In this document: positions 6,854 through 14,897 of the stretch, piece by piece | How the letters are laid out: each line of letters opens with the position of its first letter | Numbering within the stretch: position 1 is the stretch's first letter | Source of the DNA: Deinococcus ruber | Lineage (GTDB): Bacteria; Deinococcota; Deinococci; Deinococcales; Deinococcaceae | Length of the DNA stretch: 64,000 nt | Reading direction: 5' to 3' | NCBI RefSeq assembly: GCF_014648095.1 | Contig: NZ_BMQL01000018.1 | Coordinates: 1-64,000, forward strand | The notes under the pieces: generated by a model | Told to the model about the DNA's origin: nothing | What the model saw: only the letters and a program-made list of their open reading frames with translations | Database searches by the model: none | Translations under genes and position numbers: made by a program

Positions 6854-9653
6854 CAAAGACGGCCAGCTCTGGATCCCGCTGCACGAGACGGTGCCAAGCC
6901 GTCATCGCCTGTTGCTGTTCGGCCATGGACAGCGCGTGAGCTGACGCTTGGAGCGCGGCTTGAACGCGTTCGCAGACCACGGCCCGCACGTCATCCCGCC
7001 ATGCTTGGAGGGGCGCAGGGACGTTCCCCGTCCAGTTGGCATATACCGGTGCCTGATACACCTCGAGTAGGGTGTCGAGTGAACACCCTTGCAGGCGCTG
7101 CGTATCGAACGTGATGTGCCAGTCGCGAACGCTCAGCGTTCCGCGACGGGTCATCCCGGTTGGCCGATCTGTCCGGGATGCCAGCCACGTTCGCAACTTC
7201 GAGAGGGCTGTTTTCCGTGTTGAAGTGCGTTCTCCCACAAGGCAGGTTTGGATTTCCAGACTGTCGAGCGAGCGCTGCCGCAAGAGCAGGAGCAGCGGAA
7301 GCAGCAACATGCCGCGAATCTGACTGGACTTGTGATTGACCGTGATCTGCGGCTGGGCACACAACACCTGCACCTGCACGACCGGTAACCGCAGGAGCGT
7401 CTGGACACGCGCTGGGAGCGTCAGGTGCTGCAACGTGGCGTAACTCTGGATCGCCTGCGCCCCAACACGCCGCTGAAGCGTGAGCAACTCCGTCTGAAGC
7501 AGGAAGTTCAGGGGATGCTCACAGACCTCTCGAACCGTCGCCAAAATCTGGACTTCAAGCGGGAGGTACGGCGTGTCACGCCACGTTGACGGAAGCGCCC
7601 CACCTATCAGGAGGGTCTGCAGCAGCTGAATCAACGCCGTCACGCCCGTCTGATCCCCGTAGTGTTCTGCGAGCTCGGTCAGATGCCGCGTGCTGGGGGT
7701 GGCTGCCAGCAGCTCGAGGATGGCCAGCAGGAGGAGCAACTCCCGGTGGGCCGCAGGATGCTGAAGCAGCAGGGCGTCCTGTGCCGCCTGCGTAGCATGC
7801 AGGTGCGCGCGGGTCAGATCGCTGGACCTGAGGGCCACGTGCGCCCGGGCCGTGCTGAGGCGCAGAGAGCCGTCCGTCGTGCGGCCCCGTTCCAGCATCT
7901 CGGCGGCACGTTCCAGACAGAAGTGCGCCAGCTCCTGCTCATGGTCATCTGCGTAATACCGAGCGAGTTCCGTCAGGGCCACGATCAGGTCCGGGCCTGG
8001 AGAAAGGGTATCCAGACTGCTGATCACGACGGTTGCCTGTACGCGTGCGGTTTCTCGCTCACCGCGCAGGGCGGCGGAGAGGGTGCGGGCCGTCCGGGCG
8101 AGGAGCTCAGCCTCATCCAGCGAGCGCGAGACGGCGTCCCCAAGCACCTGTTGCGCGAGTTGCTCCGCTTGCATCGCCAGATCGACCGTCTCAGTGCGTG
8201 CCTGAATGGCAAGGGTCAACGCGAACTGCGCCTTGAGGAGTGGATCGTGCTGCGCTTCTGGCGCACTGAGCGCCTGTCGAAAATGCGTGGTGGCAAGGTC
8301 CGTCTGACCCAGACGCAACCGCATGCGTGCCAACAGCGCCAGTGCCCGAGAGGGCTCGCTGTTTTGAGTGACAGCCGCTTCAGCGTGCTCAAGACCGCGG
8401 AGGACCTGCCCAGAGTCGAACAAGCTGCTGGCCAGCGAGAGATACAACGGATGGGTAGGTGGCGGGTTCAGGACAATCAGTTGTGGCAGCGCGGCCACCA
8501 GTTGTCCACGTTCAGCCAGATTCGACGTGAGATCGACCAGAAGATCCTGAGCCTGTTGAACATCCCCCGCTTCCAGATATGAACGGGTGGCCGTCAACGG
8601 TTGCGTGCCCTGCTGAACGCTGGCGAGGGCGCGTTGTGCGGCCGCGTGTTCTGACGGGCGATTCCGGAGGGCGCGCATCAGAACTTCCGTGATAATGGGG
8701 AGCGGTTCAAAGCATCCATCGCCGAGAGGCCAGCAGGGGATGCCATGTGTCCGAGCGTGCGTCAACCAGCCGTCTCGCAGGTCCAGCGCAGAGGCTGCCG
8801 GGTCGTCTGCGCGCCAAGTGGAGAGCAGACTGGCCCGGCGCAGGGAGGGGAGCCATTGTTCATCAATGGTGCTGAGCATGTCCTCGACGATGTCCGCTGC
8901 GTCATGGGCATGGGTCAGCATGGCGACGGCGGCGGGCCATCCGGCCACCCGTTGAATCTCAAGTTCGCTCAGGCCGAGGGTGCGCATGGCCTGCGGTGTG
9001 AACGCGAGCGCATGCTGCTGAATACTCTGAATGTTGAGGGCCGTTCTGAGATTCCGAATGGGCAGATCAACCTCGGTCCGCATGGAGATGATCCAACGCA
9101 AGCGGTGGTGTTGACGGTTCGTCAGGAATTCCGGGGCAGCGAGCAGGTAGGTGAGGAGAAACGTTCGTGCTTCGCTGTTGAGAACATGCGCGTTGTCCAA
9201 CAGCAGCGTCAGAGGCTGCGCTGACGTGGTGCGCTGGAGGTACATCAACACTTCGTCTCGTAAGGCCGTGCCGAGTGCGCCGGGCTTGGCTGCTGGTCGT
9301 TGCAGTTCATAACTCAGCTGTGACAACGGGAATGAACCGAGCGTGGCACCGAATCGTTGATGGATGTACGCACTGATGGAGTGGGCATCCGGGTCCACGT
9401 CTGCCAGATTGAGGTAGACCGTTGTCCTGGGCTGCAGCCGCTGCACCGCCATTTGATACGCCGTTTTTCCATAACCTGCGGGCGCGATGAGCAGGACCAT
9501 GTCAGCGCTGGGATCAAGCAGCTTGTCAAGGTTCGCGTCGGAACTCTCGTGTGCTGTGCGGTCGTCTGATGGTGCCAGATTGAAGGTGTCAGAACACGTA
9601 TTCGCCTGTGGCTGGAGAGGGTTTAGGGGTGTACGACTCAGTTCAAGCGGCAA
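6789..9653 (-). CDS. MalT/SARP-like STAND-TPR transcriptional regulator
   Basis: A 954-residue regulator. A P-loop ATPase module has Walker A APAGYGKT (57-64) and a Walker B-like LTLLLDNAH (about 147-155), followed by several hundred residues of TPR-like helical repeats and a C-terminal winged-helix plus BTAD-like domain (about 760-954). The layout matches signal-responsive STAND regulators. The start is a TTG at 9653, the only in-frame choice near, with GAGGTGA 10 nt upstream; it overlaps by 11 nt the end of the 62-residue frame before it, implying translational coupling. GC content is like the rest of the plasmid. The ligand is unknown. Confidence 0.8.
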   Translation of the reverse strand: MPLELSRTPLNPLQPQANTCSDTFNLAPSDDRTAHESSDANLDKLLDPSADMVLLIAPAGYGKTAYQMAVQRLQPRTTVYLNLADVDPDAHSISAYIHQRFGATLGSFPLSQLSYELQRPAAKPGALGTALRDEVLMYLQRTTSAQPLTLLLDNAHVLNSEARTFLLTYLLAAPEFLTNRQHHRLRWIISMRTEVDLPIRNLRTALNIQSIQQHALAFTPQAMRTLGLSELEIQRVAGWPAAVAMLTHAHDAADIVEDMLSTIDEQWLPSLRRASLLSTWRADDPAASALDLRDGWLTHARTHGIPCWPLGDGCFEPLPIITEVLMRALRNRPSEHAAAQRALASVQQGTQPLTATRSYLEAGDVQQAQDLLVDLTSNLAERGQLVAALPQLIVLNPPPTHPLYLSLASSLFDSGQVLRGLEHAEAAVTQNSEPSRALALLARMRLRLGQTDLATTHFRQALSAPEAQHDPLLKAQFALTLAIQARTETVDLAMQAEQLAQQVLGDAVSRSLDEAELLARTARTLSAALRGERETARVQATVVISSLDTLSPGPDLIVALTELARYYADDHEQELAHFCLERAAEMLERGRTTDGSLRLSTARAHVALRSSDLTRAHLHATQAAQDALLLQHPAAHRELLLLLAILELLAATPSTRHLTELAEHYGDQTGVTALIQLLQTLLIGGALPSTWRDTPYLPLEVQILATVREVCEHPLNFLLQTELLTLQRRVGAQAIQSYATLQHLTLPARVQTLLRLPVVQVQVLCAQPQITVNHKSSQIRGMLLLPLLLLLRQRSLDSLEIQTCLVGERTSTRKTALSKLRTWLASRTDRPTGMTRRGTLSVRDWHITFDTQRLQGCSLDTLLEVYQAPVYANWTGNVPAPLQAWRDDVRAVVCERVQAALQASAHALSMAEQQQAMTAWHRLVQRDPELAVFASVHLERQADGWARQSQGEAL

Positions 9654-9831
9654 AGTGGTGGTTCACCTCACTCAGTAGGGACACCGTTCTCTGGTCTCGA
9701 GGAGAAGCCAGGAAGAGCGTCAGCGGCAGACGTGCACCCGTCGGCATGCGGACCGGTGGTGTGACGAGCGCATCTTCGTTCGGCACGCTCAGCCGGCAAT
9801 CCTCTGGGAGGTCTCCGGTGCTCTTCATCAT
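9643..9831 (-). CDS. Small protein coupled to the STAND regulator
   Basis: A 62-residue product with no recognised domain, signal peptide or membrane segment. Evidence for reality: TACACT lies exactly 6 nt before its ATG (9838-9843), the leaderless spacing seen elsewhere here, with a tandem 9-bp operator-like repeat just upstream; and its stop overlaps the next gene's TTG start, whose RBS lies inside this frame. It may be a leader peptide controlling translation of the 954-residue regulator, or a small ligand for it. Confidence 0.5.
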   Translation of the reverse strand: MMKSTGDLPEDCRLSVPNEDALVTPPVRMPTGARLPLTLFLASPRDQRTVSLLSEVNHHFAA

Positions 9832-9851
9832 GTTCTCAGTGTAGTGACTGT

Positions 9852-9869
9852 CTGGTTTACCTGGTTTAC
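9852..9869 (-). promoter_or_regulatory. Tandem 9-bp operator repeat
   Basis: CTGGTTTAC occurs twice head to tail (GTAAACCAG on the transcribed strand), placed where a -35 box would be for the TACACT -10 at 9838-9843. SARP-type activators are known to bind direct repeats in this position, so this is a candidate site for the downstream regulator. Confidence 0.5.
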
Positions 9870-9917
9870 ATTGTGCTGAACGACGTTTTTAAGATGTTTA
9901 GTACGCGACTAAATCTG

Positions 9918-9956
9918 AGCGGAGGGATGAGCATATGCGCTGTTCATCCCTCCGCT
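9918..9956. terminator. Perfect 13-bp inverted repeat
   Basis: Arms AGCGGAGGGATGA (9918-9930) and TCATCCCTCCGCT (9944-9956). It lies between the end of the 415-residue gene and the promoter of the STAND regulator, both on the minus strand. No clear T-run follows, so it may be a weak terminator or a binding site. Confidence 0.5.
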
Positions 9957-10084
9957 TGTCTGGTCTGTCTTAGTGCGCTGCATATCAGTGACTATCCTGA
10001 GATCTGATTATTGAGAGCGGATACGGAAGGGCAACTGTGATTCAGTGTGGCGTGAAATATATGCGGATTGTATCGCTCTGAGTC

Positions 10085-11332
10085 TCAGTACAATTCCTTC
10101 TTTCTTTTAGATTCCTTCGCGAATGCGAGTTCTGTGTATTGCATATACATTTCGTTGATCAAAATCACAGTTTTACTGTCGTTTTTTTGGAACGCTGACG
10201 ATTCAGCAATGTCGAAGATATCCACAAGTTGTTGGACGACAAAAGGTGAACGTGCACTTTCTGGCAGAATATTTTTGATGATAAGTTGCACTGTCTCGTA
10301 AGGTCTTGTTTTCGCTGTTTCTCTAAATTCCTGCAAGTCTGTAATGGTTACATAATTTTCGCTAAACTGATAGCCATATGAAGGTATCGTTTTTATAATG
10401 TCGGAGCCAAATGCTGCCCGGATTTCTTTAATCATTACTTTGATCGTACTTTCGCTTTTTTCCGGTACTGCGTGTGCGACAATCTCTTCTTTAGAAGACT
10501 GTATCTTTGTATCGTTGGCTAAATATGCCAAAACCCGGGCAATACTTCTAGGATTATATTTGTCAATTTCTTGACGTGTACCATTAATTTCAAACCATCC
10601 CTCCAGTATATTGATATACAGGATGGTTTTATTTTGGAACGACCTTTCAAACAGAAGATATTCCACTGTTTGATGGTTATCCCAAACCTTGAGTGAGATT
10701 TTTTGTTTTTCGGTCAATGGTTCTGTAGAATTCGGTAATTGTATCAGAACCTCGATAACATCTCTTTGTTCTTGCGACAATTTATCGAGAAGAGTTTCTG
10801 CAATCTGGTCCTTCCCGATTTTTAGCAGTGTTAATGCTGCTTCAAAAAACAATATGTGGAAAACCTCTCTATGATTCGTGCGAACAATGTTAGATTCGCT
10901 CTTCAGAGGCCATATGAGAGGCTCAAACGTTAGCAACGGAAGGTAGCTGCAGAATTCTACCCATTGTTCGAATTTGGAAATTGATGAAACATCGTTAATG
11001 GCTATGAGCAGATCAAATGCAACATCTACTTCGTTAACTCCCCAATGTTTTGAGGCTTCATAGAGATGATCAGTAATATCTTGTGAAGCTCCTGCAATTC
11101 CTAGACGTGTCTCTGCGATGTTGCGAAAGAGCAACGTAAAAATATCAGTTAGACGTTCATTATAGAAGTGCCAAGGGGGCCGGAGTGCTGTTGGTGGAAC
11201 ATTCCCTGACCAAGAAATTTTGGCCCACTCGGGTGTGACAGGCAGAGGCAACAGCTCAAGGACGCGATGATATGCACCTTGCATCATCGCGTCCTTCACA
11301 TGCTGAAATTCTGTTGAGTGTGCCATGTTCAT
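10085..11332 (-). CDS. AT-rich TPR / winged-helix transcriptional regulator
   Basis: A 415-residue protein with helical-repeat character over residues 1-230 and an OmpR/SARP-like winged helix at about 245-345 (RQEIDKYNPRSIARVLAYLA, then KVMIKEIRAAFG and IKTIPSYGYQF, the wing typical of trans_reg_C domains). It is strikingly more AT-rich than all neighbours, with Lys/Ile/Asn-rich composition, pointing to recent acquisition from a lower-GC donor. The ATG at 11332 lies 6 nt after TATGAT, indicating a leaderless start. Family architecture resembles the regulators at 6789 and 12963, but sequence identity is low by eye. Confidence 0.75.
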   Translation of the reverse strand: MNMAHSTEFQHVKDAMMQGAYHRVLELLPLPVTPEWAKISWSGNVPPTALRPPWHFYNERLTDIFTLLFRNIAETRLGIAGASQDITDHLYEASKHWGVNEVDVAFDLLIAINDVSSISKFEQWVEFCSYLPLLTFEPLIWPLKSESNIVRTNHREVFHILFFEAALTLLKIGKDQIAETLLDKLSQEQRDVIEVLIQLPNSTEPLTEKQKISLKVWDNHQTVEYLLFERSFQNKTILYINILEGWFEINGTRQEIDKYNPRSIARVLAYLANDTKIQSSKEEIVAHAVPEKSESTIKVMIKEIRAAFGSDIIKTIPSYGYQFSENYVTITDLQEFRETAKTRPYETVQLIIKNILPESARSPFVVQQLVDIFDIAESSAFQKNDSKTVILINEMYMQYTELAFAKESKRKKELY

Positions 11333-11338
11333 GCCCCG

Positions 11339-11400
11339 ATCATATCGGACTAGCTTGTTTTTAGCTAAGAACGTAGGCTCCTGTTTAAATTTTTAGGCTC
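11339..11400 (-). promoter_or_regulatory. Leaderless promoter with direct repeats
   Basis: TATGAT (11339-11344) lies 6 nt before the ATG at 11332. Upstream, TAGGCTC occurs at 11374-11380 and 11394-11400, 20 bp apart (two helical turns), on an AT-rich face. Candidate activator sites. Confidence 0.45.
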
Positions 11401-11911
11401 GGGTGAATCGAGGTCAAATGTATCAAGCACCTCGACAGAAACATGGTCGAAGAACTCTATTCAGCGCGCTGTCATACGACCAGCCTTGCCGGTGGAGGTG
11501 TGCGACCTTCAGCATGTCTTCTCTCTGACAGTGGCCAGGGGAAGCAGGGGTCTGACACGCTCTTCAGAAGTGCATCATCCGGCGATAGTGATAACCGCGT
11601 GTACGGCACATGCTCCGCGCAGCCAGCATTTACATCATCAACATGATGGACCGGTGGCGCGCTGGCAGAGGCTTCGCGCCGTCCGTCCGGCACAACGCGG
11701 TCCATTCTGTCAGCTGCTCTATCCATACAGCCGCGCCGGTCAGGTGCAGCGCGTGATGATACTCCGCACGCTGCAGTGCCTGTAAGACGTCTTCGATCGG
11801 CGGCTAGCAGCTGGCGGAGGTCACGCGCCTTTGTTGCGGATCAGCGGCCGAGAACGCCGTGTCGCCGATGCTGCCGTCAGGGACTGGGTGAGCGCTGCTG
11901 GTAGGGTGTCT
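11401..11911. other. Region without an intact gene; possible regulator remnant
   Basis: No open frame with convincing codon use. On the minus strand around 11640-11800 an open stretch encodes VLQALQRAEYHHALHL, similar in pattern to the N-terminus of the 415-residue regulator (VKDAMMQGAYHRVLEL). It is followed by a stop and flanked by frame breaks, so it is probably a decayed relative. Confidence 0.35.
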
Positions 11912-12568
11912 TCAGGAAGTCTCTTGAAGATTCAACGTATTCAGTGCCCAGACCGCAACGGGGTCAAACTGCAGGCGGCAGTTGCGGTTGCTTCCGCTGT
12001 GGTTTTGCAGATACGTCATCGCTTCCTGGTGCGTCCAGGCGGTGCGGTACGGACGATTGCTGGTCAATGCGTCGTACACGTCTGCGACGGACAGGACGCG
12101 TGCAAGCCGGGGAATCTGCAGTCCGGCTAAGCCATACGGGTAACCGTTGCCACCGTAGGATTCGTGATGATGCATGATCGCCTGGGTGACTTCCGGTTCG
12201 ATTCCAGCAATGTTCTGTGCGAGGCGCGCTCCCAGCTCGGGGTGGCGTTCGATTGCAACCCGTTCGTCATCTGTCAGCTGGCCCGGCTTATTCAGGAGCT
12301 CATTGGGCACCAGCGCCTTTCCGATATCGTGCAGTAGGCCAGCCCACAGAATGTGGCGGCGTTCCCGGGGAGTGTCCGCCATATTCAGACGCTCACTCAG
12401 CGCCAGGGTCAAGAACATAACGCGCGTCAGGTGTTCATCGTCCGGAATGCCAAGGTTGGCCATCCATTTTGACAGATACTGGAGCTCACTGACTTCTGTG
12501 TCAGTGAGCCTGCTATGAGGCAGCCCATGCGGTGTCAATAAGGTGGATAACGGTGAAATCCGGAGCAT
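11912..12568 (-). CDS. HD-GYP domain protein (putative c-di-GMP phosphodiesterase)
   Basis: A 218-residue stand-alone HD-GYP domain: metal-binding His80-Asp81 in LLHDIGK, His133-Glu136 in MHHHESYGG, GYP at 142-144 and the D-x-Y-D-A helix at 163-167. HD-GYP enzymes hydrolyse cyclic di-GMP. In the usual HHExxDGxGYP signature the Asp is replaced by Gly139 here, which may affect metal binding. The gene is third in a tight minus-strand operon (9 nt after the 63-residue gene) with the secreted repeat peptide first, suggesting that the peptide signal is linked to second-messenger turnover. Complete; no receiver or sensor domain. Confidence 0.85.
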   Translation of the reverse strand: MLRISPLSTLLTPHGLPHSRLTDTEVSELQYLSKWMANLGIPDDEHLTRVMFLTLALSERLNMADTPRERRHILWAGLLHDIGKALVPNELLNKPGQLTDDERVAIERHPELGARLAQNIAGIEPEVTQAIMHHHESYGGNGYPYGLAGLQIPRLARVLSVADVYDALTSNRPYRTAWTHQEAMTYLQNHSGSNRNCRLQFDPVAVWALNTLNLQETS

Positions 12569-12576
12569 TGCGACCG

Positions 12577-12768
12577 TTATTCCACGCCAAACAGCAGAGA
12601 CGCATGCGACGTCGTTACCAGCATGCGAAATCCCAGGCTGTCCATTTTGGCTTCCATCAGGTCATACGGCTTAGCAACGGTGGCGCTGCGCTCACTGCGC
12701 TGGGGCATGACAGCAAGGCTGGTATCCGCGCGGTTGGTCATCTCAGTTCGGTGCTCGATCTGGGTCAT
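12577..12768 (-). CDS. Small hypothetical protein of the peptide operon
   Basis: A 63-residue polar protein with no recognised domain. Its ATG overlaps the stop of the upstream peptide gene (ATGA), and GGAGG stands about 8 nt upstream inside the peptide coding sequence, so translation is coupled. It is followed 8 nt later by the HD-GYP gene. No signal peptide or membrane helix. It could process, export or sense the peptide, but nothing in the sequence shows which. Confidence 0.65.
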   Translation of the reverse strand: MTQIEHRTEMTNRADTSLAVMPQRSERSATVAKPYDLMEAKMDSLGFRMLVTTSHASLLFGVE

Positions 12769-12950
12769 TTGCCTGCCTCCGTGGTCACCGCTGCGGTCCT
12801 CAGTAGCCCAACGTCGCCGCCGTTCCCGTCCGTGGTGATGCGGGAAGCGCGAAGAACGCCCACGTCTCCACCGTTTCCAGCCAGGGCTCCTGTGGAGAGG
12901 CAAACAACCAGAGTAGCAACGATGGTACGCTTAAGGGTAGGAAGTTTCAT
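12765..12950 (-). CDS. Secreted peptide precursor with two repeats (candidate signal peptide)
   Basis: A 61-residue precursor: a clear Sec signal peptide (MKLPTLKRTIVATLVVCLST, cleavage after GALA) followed by two copies of GNGGDVG(V/L)LR, each ending in TT(D/E). The DNA of the two repeats differs at most third codon positions while the residues GNGGDVG are identical, so selection acts on the peptide. Translation is probably leaderless (TAGAAT 7 nt before the ATG). It heads an operon with a 63-residue protein and an HD-GYP protein, and is divergent from a TPR regulator with overlapping promoters. The pattern is that of a peptide pheromone and its receptor. Function is inferred. Confidence 0.75.
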   Translation of the reverse strand: MKLPTLKRTIVATLVVCLSTGALAGNGGDVGVLRASRITTDGNGGDVGLLRTAAVTTEAGK

Positions 12951-12965
12951 ATACTTTATTCTATG
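12948..12965. promoter_or_regulatory. Face-to-face overlapping leaderless promoters
   Basis: Plus strand: TATACT (12950-12955), 7 nt, then ATG at 12963. Minus strand: TAGAAT (12963-12958), 7 nt, then ATG at 12950. Each -10 box overlaps the other gene's start codon. The two polymerases cannot occupy both at once, so expression of the peptide operon and the regulator should be mutually exclusive unless a factor intervenes. Confidence 0.6.
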
Positions 12966-14897
12966 GGGGGGTCAGGACATCATGCGGATACCATGAAAAC
13001 CGTGTTAGAGACGCAGTTTCACGAAGGGAAGTATGAAGATGTCCTTACTGAACTGTTAAAGTTATCCGCATTACGTCCCCTGACCACCGACGAGTTAACC
13101 ATGCAAGGGTTGGCCCTGATGAGGTCGGGCAACATGATTGAAGCGCGGCCGCTCCTGGAAGCCGCCGCGACGCAGGGCAATCTGGAAGCAGCGGTGGAGT
13201 CCGCCAATCTGCTGCGCGCAACCGGTCACCAGGAGCGCGCCCTTCAACAGCTCACGAGTCTCCTTCCGTCCTTGCAGGGTGAACTGCGGTACCGTGCGCT
13301 CCGCTGGATGGGCGTGTGCGAGGAAATGCTGGGTATCGACGGCAGTTGGGAACGGGTTGAAGAGGCCCGCATGGGATACTTGGCGCTCGGAGACGCGGAG
13401 ATGGTTGCGCGCCTAAACCAGTCGCTGTCTGTGATCTACAACATGCGTGGACGTCACACCGAAGCGCTCCAGCTGCTCCAAGGATCGCTGGTGGTCCTCG
13501 AGTCTCAGCAGAACAGAGGGCCGTACCTGTCGGCACTGTCCACCCTGGCGGACCTCCAGATGGAATCCAGGTTGTATCAGGAAGCGCAGGCGACCATCGC
13601 GCGGGCGCTGCGGCTGGCGCGTGAGGTGCAGGCCTTCTACAACGCGCGGCGACTGTCGTATCTGGAAGCACTGGCAGCGCTGCTTTCGGGGAACATCGGT
13701 CGCTTTCTGCCCCTCATCAAGCAGAGCATCCAGGACGCTGAGGAAGCAGGGGATCTCCCGGTCGTTGAACTGGGCGTGGCATTGTTGGCCGATCATCACA
13801 GCCGCATGGGTGACCACGCGCAGGCCATCCGGGTCATGACACAGTTTTATCAGCATCAGCCGTCCACGCAGAGCGTTGCCATCGAAATCGTCGAGGCGAT
13901 GCTCGCGCGGCGGCGCGGAGACCTGGCAGGAGCGTACCAGTCGCTGATGGCCTTGAAACAACTGGCGGTCCGGCAACATCGGCCGGATCAGGCGGTTCGG
14001 GCAGGACTCCAGGCGGTGTACGCCCTGTATAAGATGCGCCACTTTGAGCGTGTGTCCGAAGAGCTGCCAGAGGTGCTCCAGAGCATGATGCGGCTCGGAA
14101 CAACCGGCGGGCCGTACGCGCTGCGCCCCGATATGGCCGAATTGTCTGAACTGTTCCTCCACGCTCAAAACAACCCGGTCACCGCGCCGCTGTTGGTGAC
14201 GGTGCTGGATCAGGCGTCCGGGCTCCTGGGAGCCACGGCCGACCTGTTTGCGCCGATCGTGATGGTAGAATTGCTGACGCTCGGGCAGTACGTCGTGCTC
14301 ACAGACGGCGTGCCCAGCACGTACGCTGGTCGTCAGGCCCGCTTCGTGGTTGCCGTTCTGTCGTACATCACGCTGCATCCTGACTGCAGCAACCTCGACA
14401 TTCAGACAGCCCTGTTTCCAAATCATCATCCGAGAACGTCCGCACGGTACATCCGGGACGCCGTCGATCATATCGATCGTCTGGGTCCGCTCCTCGAAAA
14501 GGGCGGAAGTTATCATCGCCCGGTCTACCGCATCACCGACAAGGTGACCGTCAGCATGGATCTTCAGTTAGTCTTCAAACGCGCGGCGGAAGGCAATGCG
14601 CTCGGGGCGCTGGACGCCTACCGCGGTGAGTTCATGCCTGAACTGGATGACAGTGAATGGGTCCAGGATCTTCGTCACCGCTTGACGACCACGCTGAAGC
14701 TCGCGCTCGAACCGCTCTTAAATGACGCGGAGCTGAACCGTCAGTACGCTCAGGTGGTGCGGTTATGTACCCTGGCGCTGCGGGCGTTGCCCTTGGATCT
14801 CGACCTGATGACCCGGCGCCTGCAAGCGGCGGAACTGAGTGGATCGATGTACGAACTCGAACTGTTCCGCCGTGAACTTGAACGATCGATCAACTGA
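12963..14897 (+). CDS. TPR / SARP-like transcriptional regulator, putative peptide receptor
   Basis: A 644-residue protein. Residues 20-430 are tandem helix-turn-helix repeats of TPR type (for example ARRLSYLEALAALLSGN); there is no P-loop. Residues 450-644 form a winged helix followed by a BTAD-like helical domain (RYIRDAVDHIDRLGPLL, then EALGALDAYRGEF-type helices), as in SARP activators. TPR domains that bind exported peptides are the hallmark of Gram-positive RRNPP receptors; the same logic is proposed here because a secreted repeat peptide is encoded divergently 12 bp away. The start at 12963 is chosen from the TATACT box at 7 nt; ATG 12993 is an alternative. Confidence 0.8.
   Translation: MGGSGHHADTMKTVLETQFHEGKYEDVLTELLKLSALRPLTTDELTMQGLALMRSGNMIEARPLLEAAATQGNLEAAVESANLLRATGHQERALQQLTSLLPSLQGELRYRALRWMGVCEEMLGIDGSWERVEEARMGYLALGDAEMVARLNQSLSVIYNMRGRHTEALQLLQGSLVVLESQQNRGPYLSALSTLADLQMESRLYQEAQATIARALRLAREVQAFYNARRLSYLEALAALLSGNIGRFLPLIKQSIQDAEEAGDLPVVELGVALLADHHSRMGDHAQAIRVMTQFYQHQPSTQSVAIEIVEAMLARRRGDLAGAYQSLMALKQLAVRQHRPDQAVRAGLQAVYALYKMRHFERVSEELPEVLQSMMRLGTTGGPYALRPDMAELSELFLHAQNNPVTAPLLVTVLDQASGLLGATADLFAPIVMVELLTLGQYVVLTDGVPSTYAGRQARFVVAVLSYITLHPDCSNLDIQTALFPNHHPRTSARYIRDAVDHIDRLGPLLEKGGSYHRPVYRITDKVTVSMDLQLVFKRAAEGNALGALDAYRGEFMPELDDSEWVQDLRHRLTTTLKLALEPLLNDAELNRQYAQVVRLCTLALRALPLDLDLMTRRLQAAELSGSMYELELFRRELERSIN

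Noticed and set aside
13413..14516. Long minus-strand frame of 367 codons
   Set aside because: Shadow of the TPR regulator, whose domains and promoter are clear on the plus strand.
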